Shown here piece after piece: positions 1-8,369 of a stretch of DNA of 44,553 nucleotides. The position numbers were made by a program, and so were the translations under genes. The first letter of the stretch is position 1. Each line of letters starts with the position of its first letter. This stretch comes from Acidobacteriota bacterium (GTDB taxonomy: Bacteria > Acidobacteriota > Terriglobia > Bryobacterales > Bryobacteraceae): NCBI GenBank assembly GCA_025350695.1, contig JANXXI010000218.1, forward strand, positions 1-44,553. The letters are read 5' to 3'. The notes beneath the pieces are model-generated. The model was not told the DNA's origin. It did not search any database and saw only the letters and a program-made list of their open reading frames with translations.

Positions 1-450
1 GGATACTTTTTCAACGCTTGATCGTTCGTCGGATTGGCCGCGTCGCAGTCCAACGGCGAAGGCTTCGAACTCAACCATCTTGGCGGCCAGCGGACGGACC
101 TTGCGCACTTCGCAGCACAGTTTGCGCAATGGCGCGGATTCACGAAAAAGATCGGGGCCGTGCAGCGAGACCATGCGTGAGGATTCGGATGCGGCTGGCG
201 TTAAGATTTCCACTTTCACGCCATATCGTTCCCTCACAGCTTCCATCATGGCGTATGTTTCTTCCGGCATGCGGCCAGTGTCGATGGTGATCACGCGCAC
301 GGAAGCATCGAGGCGGGAAGCCATGTCCACCAGCACCATGCCTTCTTTTTGAAAGCTGGTGACAACGGCAAACTTGCGACCGAATTTTTGGAGAGCCCAG
401 GAGAGTAGCTTATCGGGCTCTAAGGCCTGAATATCAGGCGGAACACTCAT
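1..450 (-). CDS. cysH: Phosphoadenosine/adenosine phosphosulfate reductase, 3' end missing
   Basis: This is the N-terminal 150 residues of a thioredoxin-dependent PAPS/APS reductase, which reduces activated sulfate to sulfite in cytosolic assimilatory sulfate reduction. The protein begins MSVPPDIQALEP and reads through VTSFQKEGMVLVDMA and VITIDTGRMPEETY, the family's PP-loop nucleotide-binding region. It then has LRKLCCEVRKVRPL and AVGLRRGQSDER, matching the family's CCxxRKVxPL and G(I/L)RRxQSxxR segments. The Cys-Cys pair points to the iron-sulfur APS reductase type, but the second CxxC and the catalytic C-terminal Cys lie beyond the window edge, so APS versus PAPS preference cannot be decided. 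The ATG at 450 follows a short AT-rich stretch. A TACAAT hexamer near 496-501 could be a -10 box, but no strong Shine-Dalgarno is visible. Confidence 0.9.
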   Translation of the reverse strand, partial: MSVPPDIQALEPDKLLSWALQKFGRKFAVVTSFQKEGMVLVDMASRLDASVRVITIDTGRMPEETYAMMEAVRERYGVKVEILTPAASESSRMVSLHGPDLFRESAPLRKLCCEVRKVRPLAAKMVEFEAFAVGLRRGQSDERSSVEKVS

Positions 451-547
451 CAGATGATTCGCTTTCTTTCGTTTTCTCGTGTATAAATTACTATTGTATC
501 GCGAATGGGAGGCTATTGAATTCGTAGCGTTTCCAACACCTGAGACA

Positions 548-568
548 GGGCGGCCTTGCGGGCCGCCC
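548..568 (-). terminator. GC hairpin downstream of the DUF481 gene
   Basis: A perfect 8-bp inverted repeat (GGGCGGCC, 5-nt loop, GGCCGCCC) lies 19 bases after the stop of the DUF481 gene, between it and cysH. No T-run follows on either strand, so it is not a classical intrinsic terminator. It could slow polymerase or protect the 3' end of the upstream transcript. Confidence 0.45.
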
Positions 569-586
569 GCCGACGAAACGTCGGAC

Positions 587-1663
587 TTACTTCGCTAGAG
601 TGAAACCTAATCCGGTTGTATAAAGAACGTCATTCTTTAACCGTCCAGGAGCAGGATTGCTCAAGAAACGATCGCTGAAGGACACATTCCAGGTGAGACT
701 CTTCGCCAGCTTCACGCCGAGGCCGGCATCGAAGTTTTGACGATATTCGCCACTGTTGCTCAAATTGTTAAACATACGGTAGCTTTGATTGAGACTGGCG
801 CGACTGCTCAATTTGTAGTTGAAATCATCGCCCCAGTAAAGTTCAGCGGAGTTTCTGGTGAAGGCCAATTTCGGGCGGGCCGGATCGAATTTTTCATGAT
901 TGAAATCGGCGCCACCAAGCAGATCCAAGCGGCCGCGATCAGACTTCCAAGCGATGTATCCAAGACCGCCGCCGATGACGGCGCGCAAGTCCAGAGACTG
1001 GAACTTGTCGTATTCATAGTCATTAAACACCGTGGCGAACAAGCGAGGTTTCAAATTGCGATTGTAAGCCCATCCGCCGCGGACTGCCTGGGCCGTTGCC
1101 GTGGAAACACCTGCAACGTCGGCCGAAGCGCGAATGTAATTGAAGTACGCAGTGGTCTTGCTGCTATTTGAAATACGGGCCAAAGAAACCGGAATGCTGA
1201 AAGACGCAGTCTTCGCGTTACCTGTAGTTCCCGCTAAGCCGATGTTTCCCGAAATTACCCAAAGATCGGCGAAGCCAGGCTTCAGCATTCGGACGTAATT
1301 TTTCTGTTCCGCGTCGTCACGAAGGACGGCGATGTCGGCGGGGGGAACAGATTGCTTCACGCCGCTGGAAGTTACCTCGACCTTGTCTCCAGCCGTCGCG
1401 ATGGTTCCTTGAACGGCTTTGCCATCACCCAAAACCACATTGATCGGTTTGTCCACGGTAATCGAAGTGACATTAGCCCAGTCAAGCGTAACAACGCCGA
1501 AATTGTCAGATTTCACGGTCACGGACTTCGCGTCTTTCTTTATGACACTGCCCGTGACGCGGTCGCCATTCTTCATAACGATTTGATCGGCCCAGCCGAC
1601 GACTATTGAAAGTAGTCCGATTGCCGCAGGCGCTACTCTCCCGAAAATGGATCTGAATTGCAT
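587..1663 (-). CDS. DUF481 (YdiY-like) outer-membrane beta-barrel protein
   Basis: A 358-residue secreted protein with two parts. After a signal peptide (MQFRSIFGRVAPAAIG onward, cleavage near GWA-DQ), residues about 25-110 form small beta repeats of the type IVMKNGDRVTGSVIKKD and VVLGDGKAVQGTI, typical of the region before DUF481 domains. From about residue 130 to the end there are alternating amphipathic strands with aromatic girdles (YFNYIRASADV, RLFATVFNDYEYDKF, LYWGDDFNYKLS) ending LGFTLAK, as in the putative salt-induced outer-membrane protein family. The start at 1663 is chosen because AGGAG sits 5 bases upstream; a longer frame to 1741 lacks this and would bury the signal peptide. Function is unknown beyond outer-membrane location. 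It is separated from cysH by 136 bases and appears to be its own unit. Confidence 0.8.
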   Translation of the reverse strand: MQFRSIFGRVAPAAIGLLSIVVGWADQIVMKNGDRVTGSVIKKDAKSVTVKSDNFGVVTLDWANVTSITVDKPINVVLGDGKAVQGTIATAGDKVEVTSSGVKQSVPPADIAVLRDDAEQKNYVRMLKPGFADLWVISGNIGLAGTTGNAKTASFSIPVSLARISNSSKTTAYFNYIRASADVAGVSTATAQAVRGGWAYNRNLKPRLFATVFNDYEYDKFQSLDLRAVIGGGLGYIAWKSDRGRLDLLGGADFNHEKFDPARPKLAFTRNSAELYWGDDFNYKLSSRASLNQSYRMFNNLSNSGEYRQNFDAGLGVKLAKSLTWNVSFSDRFLSNPAPGRLKNDVLYTTGLGFTLAK

Positions 1664-1834
1664 TTTTCTCCTAAAATTGTTAATCGATGTGATGATCGTA
1701 GATCTGAAAGTATAACCCGCTAGATTTGTTGGGTGTACCAAGCTGTACCTTGCAATTCAATCGCCTTCCTTAGAGAGTCATTAAAATCAACCACTTACAA
1801 TAGGTTCGCTCGATAAGATTTACCGCCGTTAATG

Positions 1835-2326
1835 TTACTTAGGGAAAAAATGCAGGCTAGCAAGTGGCGAAAAACGATCCGCTAATCCCCACTGAAGACG
1901 GAGTTGTTTCAGGCCCCCGCCGTTCGGACAGGGCAAAACTTCCACCCACTGATGCTTCGTTCGCGCGACACCCACGGCAATTGTCTGCGGTCCACTTTTG
2001 ATGGCTGCGACATGGGTTGGCTGGACGGCATAACTGAAAAGCTCACTTGTCATTTTATTATTAGCCAGGGGGGTTAGACTAATTTGTGGTGCAACTTGCA
2101 GGCTTGTGCTCAAGCGCGTTTGAATGTGACGGCTCATGAAATCTTGTTTTTCGCCTGCTAGACATGCTTTCGAAGCGGGGTGAATTAGGGCCCGGTACGC
2201 CGCGGGATCTTTGTCCTGAACCGCTTGAACCCACTTCTCTAGAAAAGTGTTAAGGCTTGGTTGCGCAAAGGCATTTCCCCCAATCGCTATGATGAGTAAG
2301 CGCGAGAAAAAGCCAAAGTGGGCCAT
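1835..2326 (-). CDS. Small secreted protein, function unknown
   Basis: A 163-residue protein with an N-terminal signal peptide (FFSRLLIIAIGGNAFA, cleavage after AFA). The mature part begins QPSLNTFLEKWVQAVQDKD and resembles the start of an NTF2-like or SnoaL-like fold, with a helix followed by AAYRALIHPASKACL, but no diagnostic motif is present. Two cysteines in the mature chain could form a periplasmic disulfide. It is the last gene of the minus-strand run that includes glnE, 32 bases after the preceding stop, so it is probably co-transcribed. I do not recognise the family. Confidence 0.6.
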   Translation of the reverse strand: MAHFGFFSRLLIIAIGGNAFAQPSLNTFLEKWVQAVQDKDPAAYRALIHPASKACLAGEKQDFMSRHIQTRLSTSLQVAPQISLTPLANNKMTSELFSYAVQPTHVAAIKSGPQTIAVGVARTKHQWVEVLPCPNGGGLKQLRLQWGLADRFSPLASLHFFPK

Positions 2327-2358
2327 CTACCGCTTATCGGCCACATCGGCCGGTTACT

Positions 2359-3009
2359 TTAATGAGAATCAGATTTGCCAGGGTGTTTCAACGGCTGTTC
2401 TTCCGTAAGGTTGAAATCGAACAAAGAGCCATTCGTTAACACTCGCAGCTTTCCGGAACCTAACGGCTTATTGTTCGTAACTAAGAATAATGCGCCATCG
2501 GTTGTCTCCCCGGGTGCAAGCTTGGTGGAGACAAAGGCAATGGCGCTTGCCGCCGCTGCCGCCTTAAGTTTGGCCGAATTCACCTCAGCCAAAGCCGAAA
2601 GCCGCCGCTGTTCGTACCCGCTTGTGGAACGCAAATTCTTCATACCGTAGAGGCCCTGCTCATAGGCTGAAACCAGCCGCACCACTTCGTTGCGACCGGC
2701 CTTTTCCAAAAACTCCTGAACCACGTAGCGCGGCGCCGATGGGCGCATCGTATTACCATCGGCGCGAACCCATGTGAAATCTTCCATCTTTAAGATCACC
2801 GGCTTTGAGGATCCATTTGAAACCGCCACCTGCACCACACTGTATTCCCTAATGTGCGATGGAAGCTGGGCGAACATCACCGTCAAGCCGTTGCGGGTAA
2901 GCGTTTGGTAGATCAGTCCACCCGATTCGAATTCAATTACCTGCGCCGAGGCCGAAGCGAGAGACAGGCTCGCGAGTAGCAATAAGGGCAGAGTTCGGGC
3001 GAGAAGCAT
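2359..3009 (-). CDS. Secreted protein, function unknown
   Basis: A 216-residue protein with a clear signal peptide (MLLARTLPLLLLASLSLASASA, cleavage before QVIEFESGG). The mature part is mostly beta with a helical middle (YEQRRLSALAEVNSAKLKAA) and ends in a hydrophilic tail. VVQVAVSNGSSKPVIL followed by DFTWVRADG looks like an immunoglobulin-like strand pair, but this is only a resemblance. The ATG at 3009 is chosen because it starts exactly at the signal peptide. An in-frame ATG at 3075, overlapping the previous stop, would add 22 residues ahead of it. It is followed after 32 bases by another secreted protein, so it belongs to the same envelope gene run. Confidence 0.6.
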   Translation of the reverse strand: MLLARTLPLLLLASLSLASASAQVIEFESGGLIYQTLTRNGLTVMFAQLPSHIREYSVVQVAVSNGSSKPVILKMEDFTWVRADGNTMRPSAPRYVVQEFLEKAGRNEVVRLVSAYEQGLYGMKNLRSTSGYEQRRLSALAEVNSAKLKAAAAASAIAFVSTKLAPGETTDGALFLVTNNKPLGSGKLRVLTNGSLFDFNLTEEQPLKHPGKSDSH

Positions 3010-3064
3010 CGATATCACTATGACACAAGACGAGATTCCAGATGCGAAGGTTTCCCACCAGCCG

Positions 3065-3880
3065 TCATTTGGCAATCGTTCTTTCCATTTTCAGGCGCAA
3101 ACGCTCGTATTGCTTGCCGAGCAGCGGATTGCCCGGAAACTGGCGCGATAAATCAAGAAGAATCGCTTCAGCCCGTGTCGGCTGCTTTTCCCGTTCATAA
3201 AATACCGCCAGCAGAATCTTCGCAAAACCTGGGAAATAGCGTCCCCCCTTGGCCACCATTTCCAGATGTTCCAGCCCCTTCTTCTTGTCGCCTTTCGTGG
3301 TTTCCACCTTAACCGCCCAACGCAGAACTCCGGGCAGGGCCCCCATCATATATTCGTTCACGCCGGTGGTGAGGTATGCGTCGTGGAAACTTGGATCAAC
3401 GGCAAGTAGTTTATCGGCCCAGCGCTGACTGATCTTGCAGGGCTCGAAGCTGGCTAAGGACCGCCGTTCGACGAATGCGATGTAATCTGTCTCAAGGCCA
3501 TGGGACATGGTTTGGGTGAAGAGCGCATTTACATCTTTCGGATTCACCTGGAGCGCTCCATCCGCCAGCCGTCGCGCCTGTTCGAGCGACTGATAGAATG
3601 AGGCGCGAACCGTAGGATCGGGTTTAGCCTTTATGCGCTTGCCGCTTTCGAAGAAGTCCTCACCCTCCCAAATGTTGAGCCGTGAGAATTCACCAAAAAG
3701 CGTGGCTGCGGCGCGAACCCCGTGGGCCAGTGGATCATTCAAGGTTGCCGCGGTGATTTGTTGGACCGCCGGAAAATCAAATTCATAGAGCCGCGCAAAA
3801 GCTTTGTCCACTATCGATGCAGGGGCGGCATGCGCCAAAGGCGCGGCGCACACGACAGAGAGGAATTTCCGGCGAATCAT
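3065..3880 (-). CDS. TPR-like secreted protein, second of a tandem pair
   Basis: A 271-residue protein with a signal peptide (MIRRKFLSVVCAAPLAHA). The mature chain is all helical in TPR style: a DKAFARLYEFDFPAVQQI helix, a central NPKDVNALF turn typical of TPR repeats, and a final repeat REKQPTRAEAILLDLSRQFP. It is a clear paralogue of the gene just upstream (3877-4722), sharing blocks such as TTGVNEYMMGALPG / STGMNEYLVGSIPL and GRYFPGFAKILLAV / GRYFGPFARILLAV. Its start overlaps the upstream stop by 4 bases (ATGA), which indicates translational coupling. It probably acts in the periplasm as a protein-binding scaffold; the partner is unknown. Confidence 0.7.
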   Translation of the reverse strand: MIRRKFLSVVCAAPLAHAAPASIVDKAFARLYEFDFPAVQQITAATLNDPLAHGVRAAATLFGEFSRLNIWEGEDFFESGKRIKAKPDPTVRASFYQSLEQARRLADGALQVNPKDVNALFTQTMSHGLETDYIAFVERRSLASFEPCKISQRWADKLLAVDPSFHDAYLTTGVNEYMMGALPGVLRWAVKVETTKGDKKKGLEHLEMVAKGGRYFPGFAKILLAVFYEREKQPTRAEAILLDLSRQFPGNPLLGKQYERLRLKMERTIAK

Positions 3881-4722
3881 TGTTTCCTGGTTTTTTCCCT
3901 TAGTTTTGAGATCTCCGCCGACAGCAGTTTGTTCGAGGGGAACTCCTTTGACAATTGAAGCACAATCTCTTCAGATCGCGAGTAGTCCTTCTCCCTAAGA
4001 TAAATCACCGCCAGAAGAATTCTGGCGAACGGACCAAAATAGCGGCCGTTGCGGGCCACTTTCCAAAGCTGTTCGCGGCCCAGGTCCTTGCTGCCTTTTG
4101 TCTGTTCGAAGCGCACAAACCATCGCAGAAACAAGGGAATACTACCCACCAGATATTCGTTCATGCCGGTGCTGAGCATGGCGTCGTAAAATTGCGGATC
4201 GGTTTCAAGAAGCCGCAAGGCACTGGAATGAGCCTGCTTCGCCGTTTGGTAACTCCTCCATTGCTTCTTGTCGATAAAAGCCATGTAATCGCTGATAAGA
4301 CCATGATTGGTGCTTATGGCAAACAGCGCGTTGGTGTCCTTTGGATTCCTTTGCAGCGCACGGTTGGCGAGTCGAACGGATTGCTCAATTGCCGTAAAAA
4401 AAGCCAAGCGAATGACCGGATCTGCCTTCAGTTTCTTTTTCTCCACTAATTTGGAATCATCCGAAAAGAACTCGCTTTCAAGGATGCCCAGCCGGTCAAA
4501 CTCAGCGAAGAGGTACGCGGTGGAGCGGAAGGTATAGGCAAGCGGGTCCTGCGCGTTGGCTTCAAGGTGGCGATCGATCAATCGATGCGAGCCGGAGAAA
4601 TCGTTGTTGTACATCAAGCGGATCGCGTCATCAAGCAGCGTCTTTTCCGCGCTGAATGCGGGCGCGCTAACCAGGAAAAAGACGATTGAAAAATTCACGA
4701 GTGCGGTGTTGAATTTGCGCAT
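3877..4722 (-). CDS. TPR-like secreted protein, first of a tandem pair
   Basis: A 281-residue protein with signal peptide MRKFNTALVNFSIVFFLVSA, cleaved near AFSA-EK. The mature region carries TPR-like helices (DAIRLMYNNDFSGSHRLIDR, NPKDTNALF, REKDYSRSEEIVLQLSKEFP). It is paralogous over its whole length to the next gene. The start at 4722 was chosen because it begins the signal peptide; the alternative ATG at 4746 adds MISLFWWN. Either way the first 56 or more bases lie inside the 3' end of glnE in another frame, so the signal peptide is encoded within the glnE C-terminus. Role unknown; location probably periplasm or outer-membrane face. Confidence 0.7.
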   Translation of the reverse strand: MRKFNTALVNFSIVFFLVSAPAFSAEKTLLDDAIRLMYNNDFSGSHRLIDRHLEANAQDPLAYTFRSTAYLFAEFDRLGILESEFFSDDSKLVEKKKLKADPVIRLAFFTAIEQSVRLANRALQRNPKDTNALFAISTNHGLISDYMAFIDKKQWRSYQTAKQAHSSALRLLETDPQFYDAMLSTGMNEYLVGSIPLFLRWFVRFEQTKGSKDLGREQLWKVARNGRYFGPFARILLAVIYLREKDYSRSEEIVLQLSKEFPSNKLLSAEISKLREKTRKQ

Positions 4723-7549
4723 GTTCCACCAAAAGAGGCTGATCACTTAAGTGGTCAGGCACCCACCTTTCCACCAAATCCGTCAATGTATTCAACTGCT
4801 CCGTCGCATTCGGCAGGTTTCCCTCCGGATGGCCCGTTAACAATCGCATGGCATGATCCATGGACCGATGGAACGTGGCGGCGTCGCGAAGGAAATTTGC
4901 ATCGGGCCGCTCCAGATGCCCCATTTTTTCGATGATGTCAATCCGCGCCGGGGTGTTTAAAAGTTTGAAAAACATGCCGGCCCCCTTCAGGCGCAGATAC
5001 ATCAACGCAAAATCGATGTCGTAGTAGCCGCCGGCCCCAGCCTTTAGCGGATTATTCTCTCCTTGTTCTTTTTCAAGACGCAACCGCATTTTACGCAACT
5101 CTTTTTGCGAACGGCCGCTTTGCCCATAGCCGCGCCAATCCACCTCCTGCAATTTGTTCAAGAACTCAGTGGCCTTTTCCATGTTGCCGGCCACGCAACG
5201 CGCCTTCATGTAAGTAATCCCTTCCCATGCCTGCGCATGTTTATCGAAGTATTCGATATAGGCCGATTCCAGCTGCACCAAATCGCCTTCGCGGCCCGAG
5301 GGACGCAACCGCGTATCCACGGCGAACAACATACCTTCACCGGTATAGGCCGAAACTATGTCGATCAACCGTTCCGCCACGCGCCGCCAGAAATTGATTT
5401 CCGCCGCGTCGGCGTCCGGCAGGGCGAACACAAGGTCAACGTCTGATCCCAAATCGAATTCCCGCATCCCCAATCGGCCCAGAGCAATGACGATCATCTG
5501 ATCCTTCGGAACGTAACTATCGGAGACGGGCGGCCTTGCCGCCAGCACCTGCTGCAACGCGGAACGGTAGGCCGACTCAATCGCAAATTCCGCCAGTTGG
5601 CTGGTTTGGTCGAGCGTTTGCCAAATTGGCTGGCGCAGGCAGACACTCTCAGCTTGAATGCGGAATAGTTCCTTGCGGTAGAAGCGGCGCAACTCCACTG
5701 GATCTTCAAAGTAATCACGAAAGTTTAATCCCGCGCCGAAGCGAAATAATTCCTCGATCAGGTTAGGAGTCCGGATTAATTGTTCGGCCAGATAGGGACT
5801 GGCGTCGAGCAAATCAAGCAAGTACCCGGCAAACAACGCATCGGAATCGAGGGCGTTCATCCAATCGGAATGATCCATCACTTTTTCCAGAAATAGGTCC
5901 AGATAACCTGCCCCTCGTTTGAACTTCTTTTTGCTCACCAACTGGTAAAACCTGGGAGCCTTTTCATCCAGAAAACTAACCAGATTGCTGGCCCTAGGCG
6001 CAATGTTCGACGGCGATGGAGCCGCCCGCAGCGCCTCGGAAATTTGAGCAGTCATCGTGTAATAAATCGGCTGCTGCGCGTGAATCACGCGCTCGTAGAT
6101 TTCCTGTACCTCCTCCAAATGATGATTAAGCTGCTTCATCATTCTTGACGCGGGGTCTAGGTCGCCACTTTGCCAGCCGGGCATTCGCAGCGCCAGTAAT
6201 TCCAGGGACTCGGGATCTTTGGGTAAAGAGTGCGTCTGCCGGTCGTCCCAAAATTGAAGCCTGTGCTCCATATGGCGCAAGTATTGATAGGCTGCGGACA
6301 AGCGTGAATGTTCACCTTGGCTCAACAGGCCTTTGTCACTCAGGCGCGATAACGCGAGCAGCGTGCCACCCTGACGAACCCAAGGCTCGCGCCCACCATG
6401 CAGTCTTTGGAGGCATTGCACAAGAAATTCGATGTCACGAATGCCGCCGCGGGCCAGCTTAATATCCAACTCGCCATCGGAGCCGCGTTTCTGCGCCAGT
6501 TGCTCGCCGATGCGCAGACGCGTAGCCGACACCGATTCGACGGCCCCAAAATCGAGAGTGGTGGCATAGATCAAAGGTTCCACGAATGCTAGGAGGTCGC
6601 GGCCCGGAGCCAAATCCCCCGCGGCTACTCGTGCTTTCAGAAGCATTTGCAATTCCCAATCGCGGCCACGTGTCTGGTAGTAATTCATCGCGCCGGCAAG
6701 AGGCAAGCACAGTTCCCCCAGCTTGCCGTCTGGCCGCAAACGAAGGTCCACTCGATAGCAAATACCTTCACTTGTATAGGTGGATAAAAGCTCCGTCAAC
6801 TCATTCGCCATGCGTTTGAAAAATTCCTTATTGTCAATCGCGCGGACACCATCTGTCTCGCCATTAGCCGAATAGAGAAACATCAAATCGATGTCGGAAG
6901 AATAATTCAGTTCGTTGCCACCAAGTTTGCCGAGGGCGATGATGGAAAATTCACACGGCATGCGCGAACCTTCGTCATAAACGTAGGAAGGCGATCCGTA
7001 GCGTAGGCGAAATTTGGCCAATACGTGATTAGAGGCGACATGCAGTATGGCGTCAGCCAACGCGGAAAGATCGCCGGTGGTTTCCGAAAGCGTGGCCAGC
7101 CCGCGCGTATCCCGCAGCAGAATGCGCAAGATTTGGCGGCGGCGGAAAGTGGCCAGAGCCAGAGCGGTAGGAATGCCATTCGGACAATCGACGCGCAATT
7201 CAGCGATTAGTTCATCCACCGTCATCTGGCGATACAAAGCGCCAGAAGCCAGCAGCATTTCTAACCATTTCGGACGCCGCAGCAGTTCTTCACTTAGAAA
7301 TTGCGAATGGGAAAAGACCGTGGCAAGGCAAGTGGCGGCTTCATCATTTGAGCAAAGGGATCGAAAAACTACCGGGGAAGCCTGGGCAAGTTTCTCCATG
7401 TAGTGCAGCACCGAATCAGGATCGGCGGATGTGGCCAGTAGTAACCGAAGCTTTGCTAAGGCGGGTTCTGGCATGGCGGCCGAGAGTGCCCGCAGGCTCA
7501 TCAAGGACCGCTCCAAATGACGGAAAAGAATTTCTTTAGGAAGAAGCAT
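4667..7549 (-). CDS. glnE: Glutamine synthetase adenylyltransferase / deadenylase
   Basis: A 960-residue bifunctional enzyme that adds and removes AMP on glutamine synthetase in response to nitrogen status. It has the family's duplicated layout. The N-terminal nucleotidyltransferase centre is at about 207-226 (GKLGGNELNYSSDIDLMFLY, with the D-x-D metal pair) followed by YRVDLRLRPDG. The C-terminal centre is at about 690-710 (LGRLGMREFDLGSDVDLVF) followed by AVDTRLRPSGREG and AQAWEGITYMKARCVAGN. Helical regulatory regions fill the rest, and the length is normal for GlnE. Both D-x-D sites look intact, so both activities are expected. It sits 32 bases after the MOSC gene, and its 3' end overlaps the start of a secreted protein gene, an unusual setting. 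No glnA or glnB is in the window. Confidence 0.95.
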   Translation of the reverse strand: MLLPKEILFRHLERSLMSLRALSAAMPEPALAKLRLLLATSADPDSVLHYMEKLAQASPVVFRSLCSNDEAATCLATVFSHSQFLSEELLRRPKWLEMLLASGALYRQMTVDELIAELRVDCPNGIPTALALATFRRRQILRILLRDTRGLATLSETTGDLSALADAILHVASNHVLAKFRLRYGSPSYVYDEGSRMPCEFSIIALGKLGGNELNYSSDIDLMFLYSANGETDGVRAIDNKEFFKRMANELTELLSTYTSEGICYRVDLRLRPDGKLGELCLPLAGAMNYYQTRGRDWELQMLLKARVAAGDLAPGRDLLAFVEPLIYATTLDFGAVESVSATRLRIGEQLAQKRGSDGELDIKLARGGIRDIEFLVQCLQRLHGGREPWVRQGGTLLALSRLSDKGLLSQGEHSRLSAAYQYLRHMEHRLQFWDDRQTHSLPKDPESLELLALRMPGWQSGDLDPASRMMKQLNHHLEEVQEIYERVIHAQQPIYYTMTAQISEALRAAPSPSNIAPRASNLVSFLDEKAPRFYQLVSKKKFKRGAGYLDLFLEKVMDHSDWMNALDSDALFAGYLLDLLDASPYLAEQLIRTPNLIEELFRFGAGLNFRDYFEDPVELRRFYRKELFRIQAESVCLRQPIWQTLDQTSQLAEFAIESAYRSALQQVLAARPPVSDSYVPKDQMIVIALGRLGMREFDLGSDVDLVFALPDADAAEINFWRRVAERLIDIVSAYTGEGMLFAVDTRLRPSGREGDLVQLESAYIEYFDKHAQAWEGITYMKARCVAGNMEKATEFLNKLQEVDWRGYGQSGRSQKELRKMRLRLEKEQGENNPLKAGAGGYYDIDFALMYLRLKGAGMFFKLLNTPARIDIIEKMGHLERPDANFLRDAATFHRSMDHAMRLLTGHPEGNLPNATEQLNTLTDLVERWVPDHLSDQPLLVEHAQIQHRTREFFNRLFPG

Positions 7550-7581
7550 GGTTTCGCAAAACCTGGCGAAGTAACTTTAGT

Positions 7582-8079
7582 CTATGCGGACTGGTCTAGA
7601 AGAACGATTGGAGCGCCAACGCGAAGCATTCCACCCTGGACAACCGCTGCATAGAATCCGCTGATGGCCCAAGTGGGCGTGCTTGCGTCGCCAGCTTTTA
7701 CGGCGGGCTTGTTATATACAGCCTGATGAATGCCGGCCCCGTAACCATCCAACTGATTGCATGGCGCCCGCACCTTCGTAAGTTCAATTATCACGTCCCC
7801 CAAGCGATAGCGTTGCCCAGGGCGCATCTGGCGGCGATCAATACCTTCGGTAGTCACGTTTTCACCAAGCGCTCCGGGATAAACCGGGAACCCTTGCGCC
7901 CGCAATTCCTCAATGGCTTCGGAAGTAATCAGCAACAGAGCCTGATTCGGTCCACCATGAATGTGCGGATGAGCATGCGAGTCGCCCTCAACACCAAGCG
8001 AGTGGACCAGCGCATGAGGTACAGGGTGCTTAGGCACGCCTCCGTGAGAAATATTTATTTGAGCGATTCGACCAAGCAT
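7582..8079 (-). CDS. MOSC domain protein
   Basis: A 165-residue stand-alone MOSC (molybdenum cofactor sulfurase C-terminal) domain protein, similar in size to the YiiM group. Visible family features are the N-terminal SHGGVPKHPV, GVEGDSHAHPHIHGG (the family's G-D-x-H region), GALGENVTTEGID and the conserved cysteine in KVRAPCNQLD, which would carry sulfur or bind Mo cofactor. MOSC proteins handle cofactor-bound sulfur or detoxify N-hydroxylated compounds with Moco. The natural substrate here is not evident. It lies between an 84-aa gene and glnE with short gaps (14 and 32 bases), so it is probably in that operon. A molybdenum sulfite dehydrogenase is encoded about 2 kb away, but no direct link is shown. 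Confidence 0.85.
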   Translation of the reverse strand: MLGRIAQINISHGGVPKHPVPHALVHSLGVEGDSHAHPHIHGGPNQALLLITSEAIEELRAQGFPVYPGALGENVTTEGIDRRQMRPGQRYRLGDVIIELTKVRAPCNQLDGYGAGIHQAVYNKPAVKAGDASTPTWAISGFYAAVVQGGMLRVGAPIVLLDQSA

Positions 8080-8093
8080 TTCTTTTCAAGGTA

Positions 8094-8348
8094 TCAGGAA
8101 GCAGGAGCGGCAAGCCGCATTGCATCGCGAACCAGTTCCTTTGCGTCTTCAATTTCTTTCAAAACCAATTGCAAATCCATAGCCGGTTTCGCGGGGTTCC
8201 GGGCGCTGGTGCAATAGACACCATGCTGGCCGGTCATGGTCAATGCATCCGTCAGCAGGTCCAGTGACAGGGCCAGTTTGCCTCGCACCGGGCCGTACTG
8301 AAATTCGTATTTCTCAATCTCTTGGCGGCGTTCAACATAAACAGACAT
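8094..8348 (-). CDS. 84-residue protein, function unknown
   Basis: A short gene starting at ATG 8348 with AAAGGA a few bases upstream. The product begins MSVYVERRQEIEKYEFQYGP and ends in a helix rich in Ala, Asp and Glu (LVLKEIEDAKELVRDAMRLA). There is no signal peptide and no membrane segment. The frame stays open upstream to about 8753, but that part is antisense to the aminotransferase and is not coding. It is the first gene of the run that continues with the MOSC protein and glnE, and its start codon is only 21 bases from that of the divergent aminotransferase gene. I do not recognise the family. Confidence 0.6.
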   Translation of the reverse strand: MSVYVERRQEIEKYEFQYGPVRGKLALSLDLLTDALTMTGQHGVYCTSARNPAKPAMDLQLVLKEIEDAKELVRDAMRLAAPAS

Positions 8349-8369
8349 GGATTCCTTTATTGTAAAGGT

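Noticed and set aside
737-1171. Long plus-strand open frame
   Set aside because: It lies fully inside the DUF481 gene on the other strand, has no ribosome site and no protein pattern.
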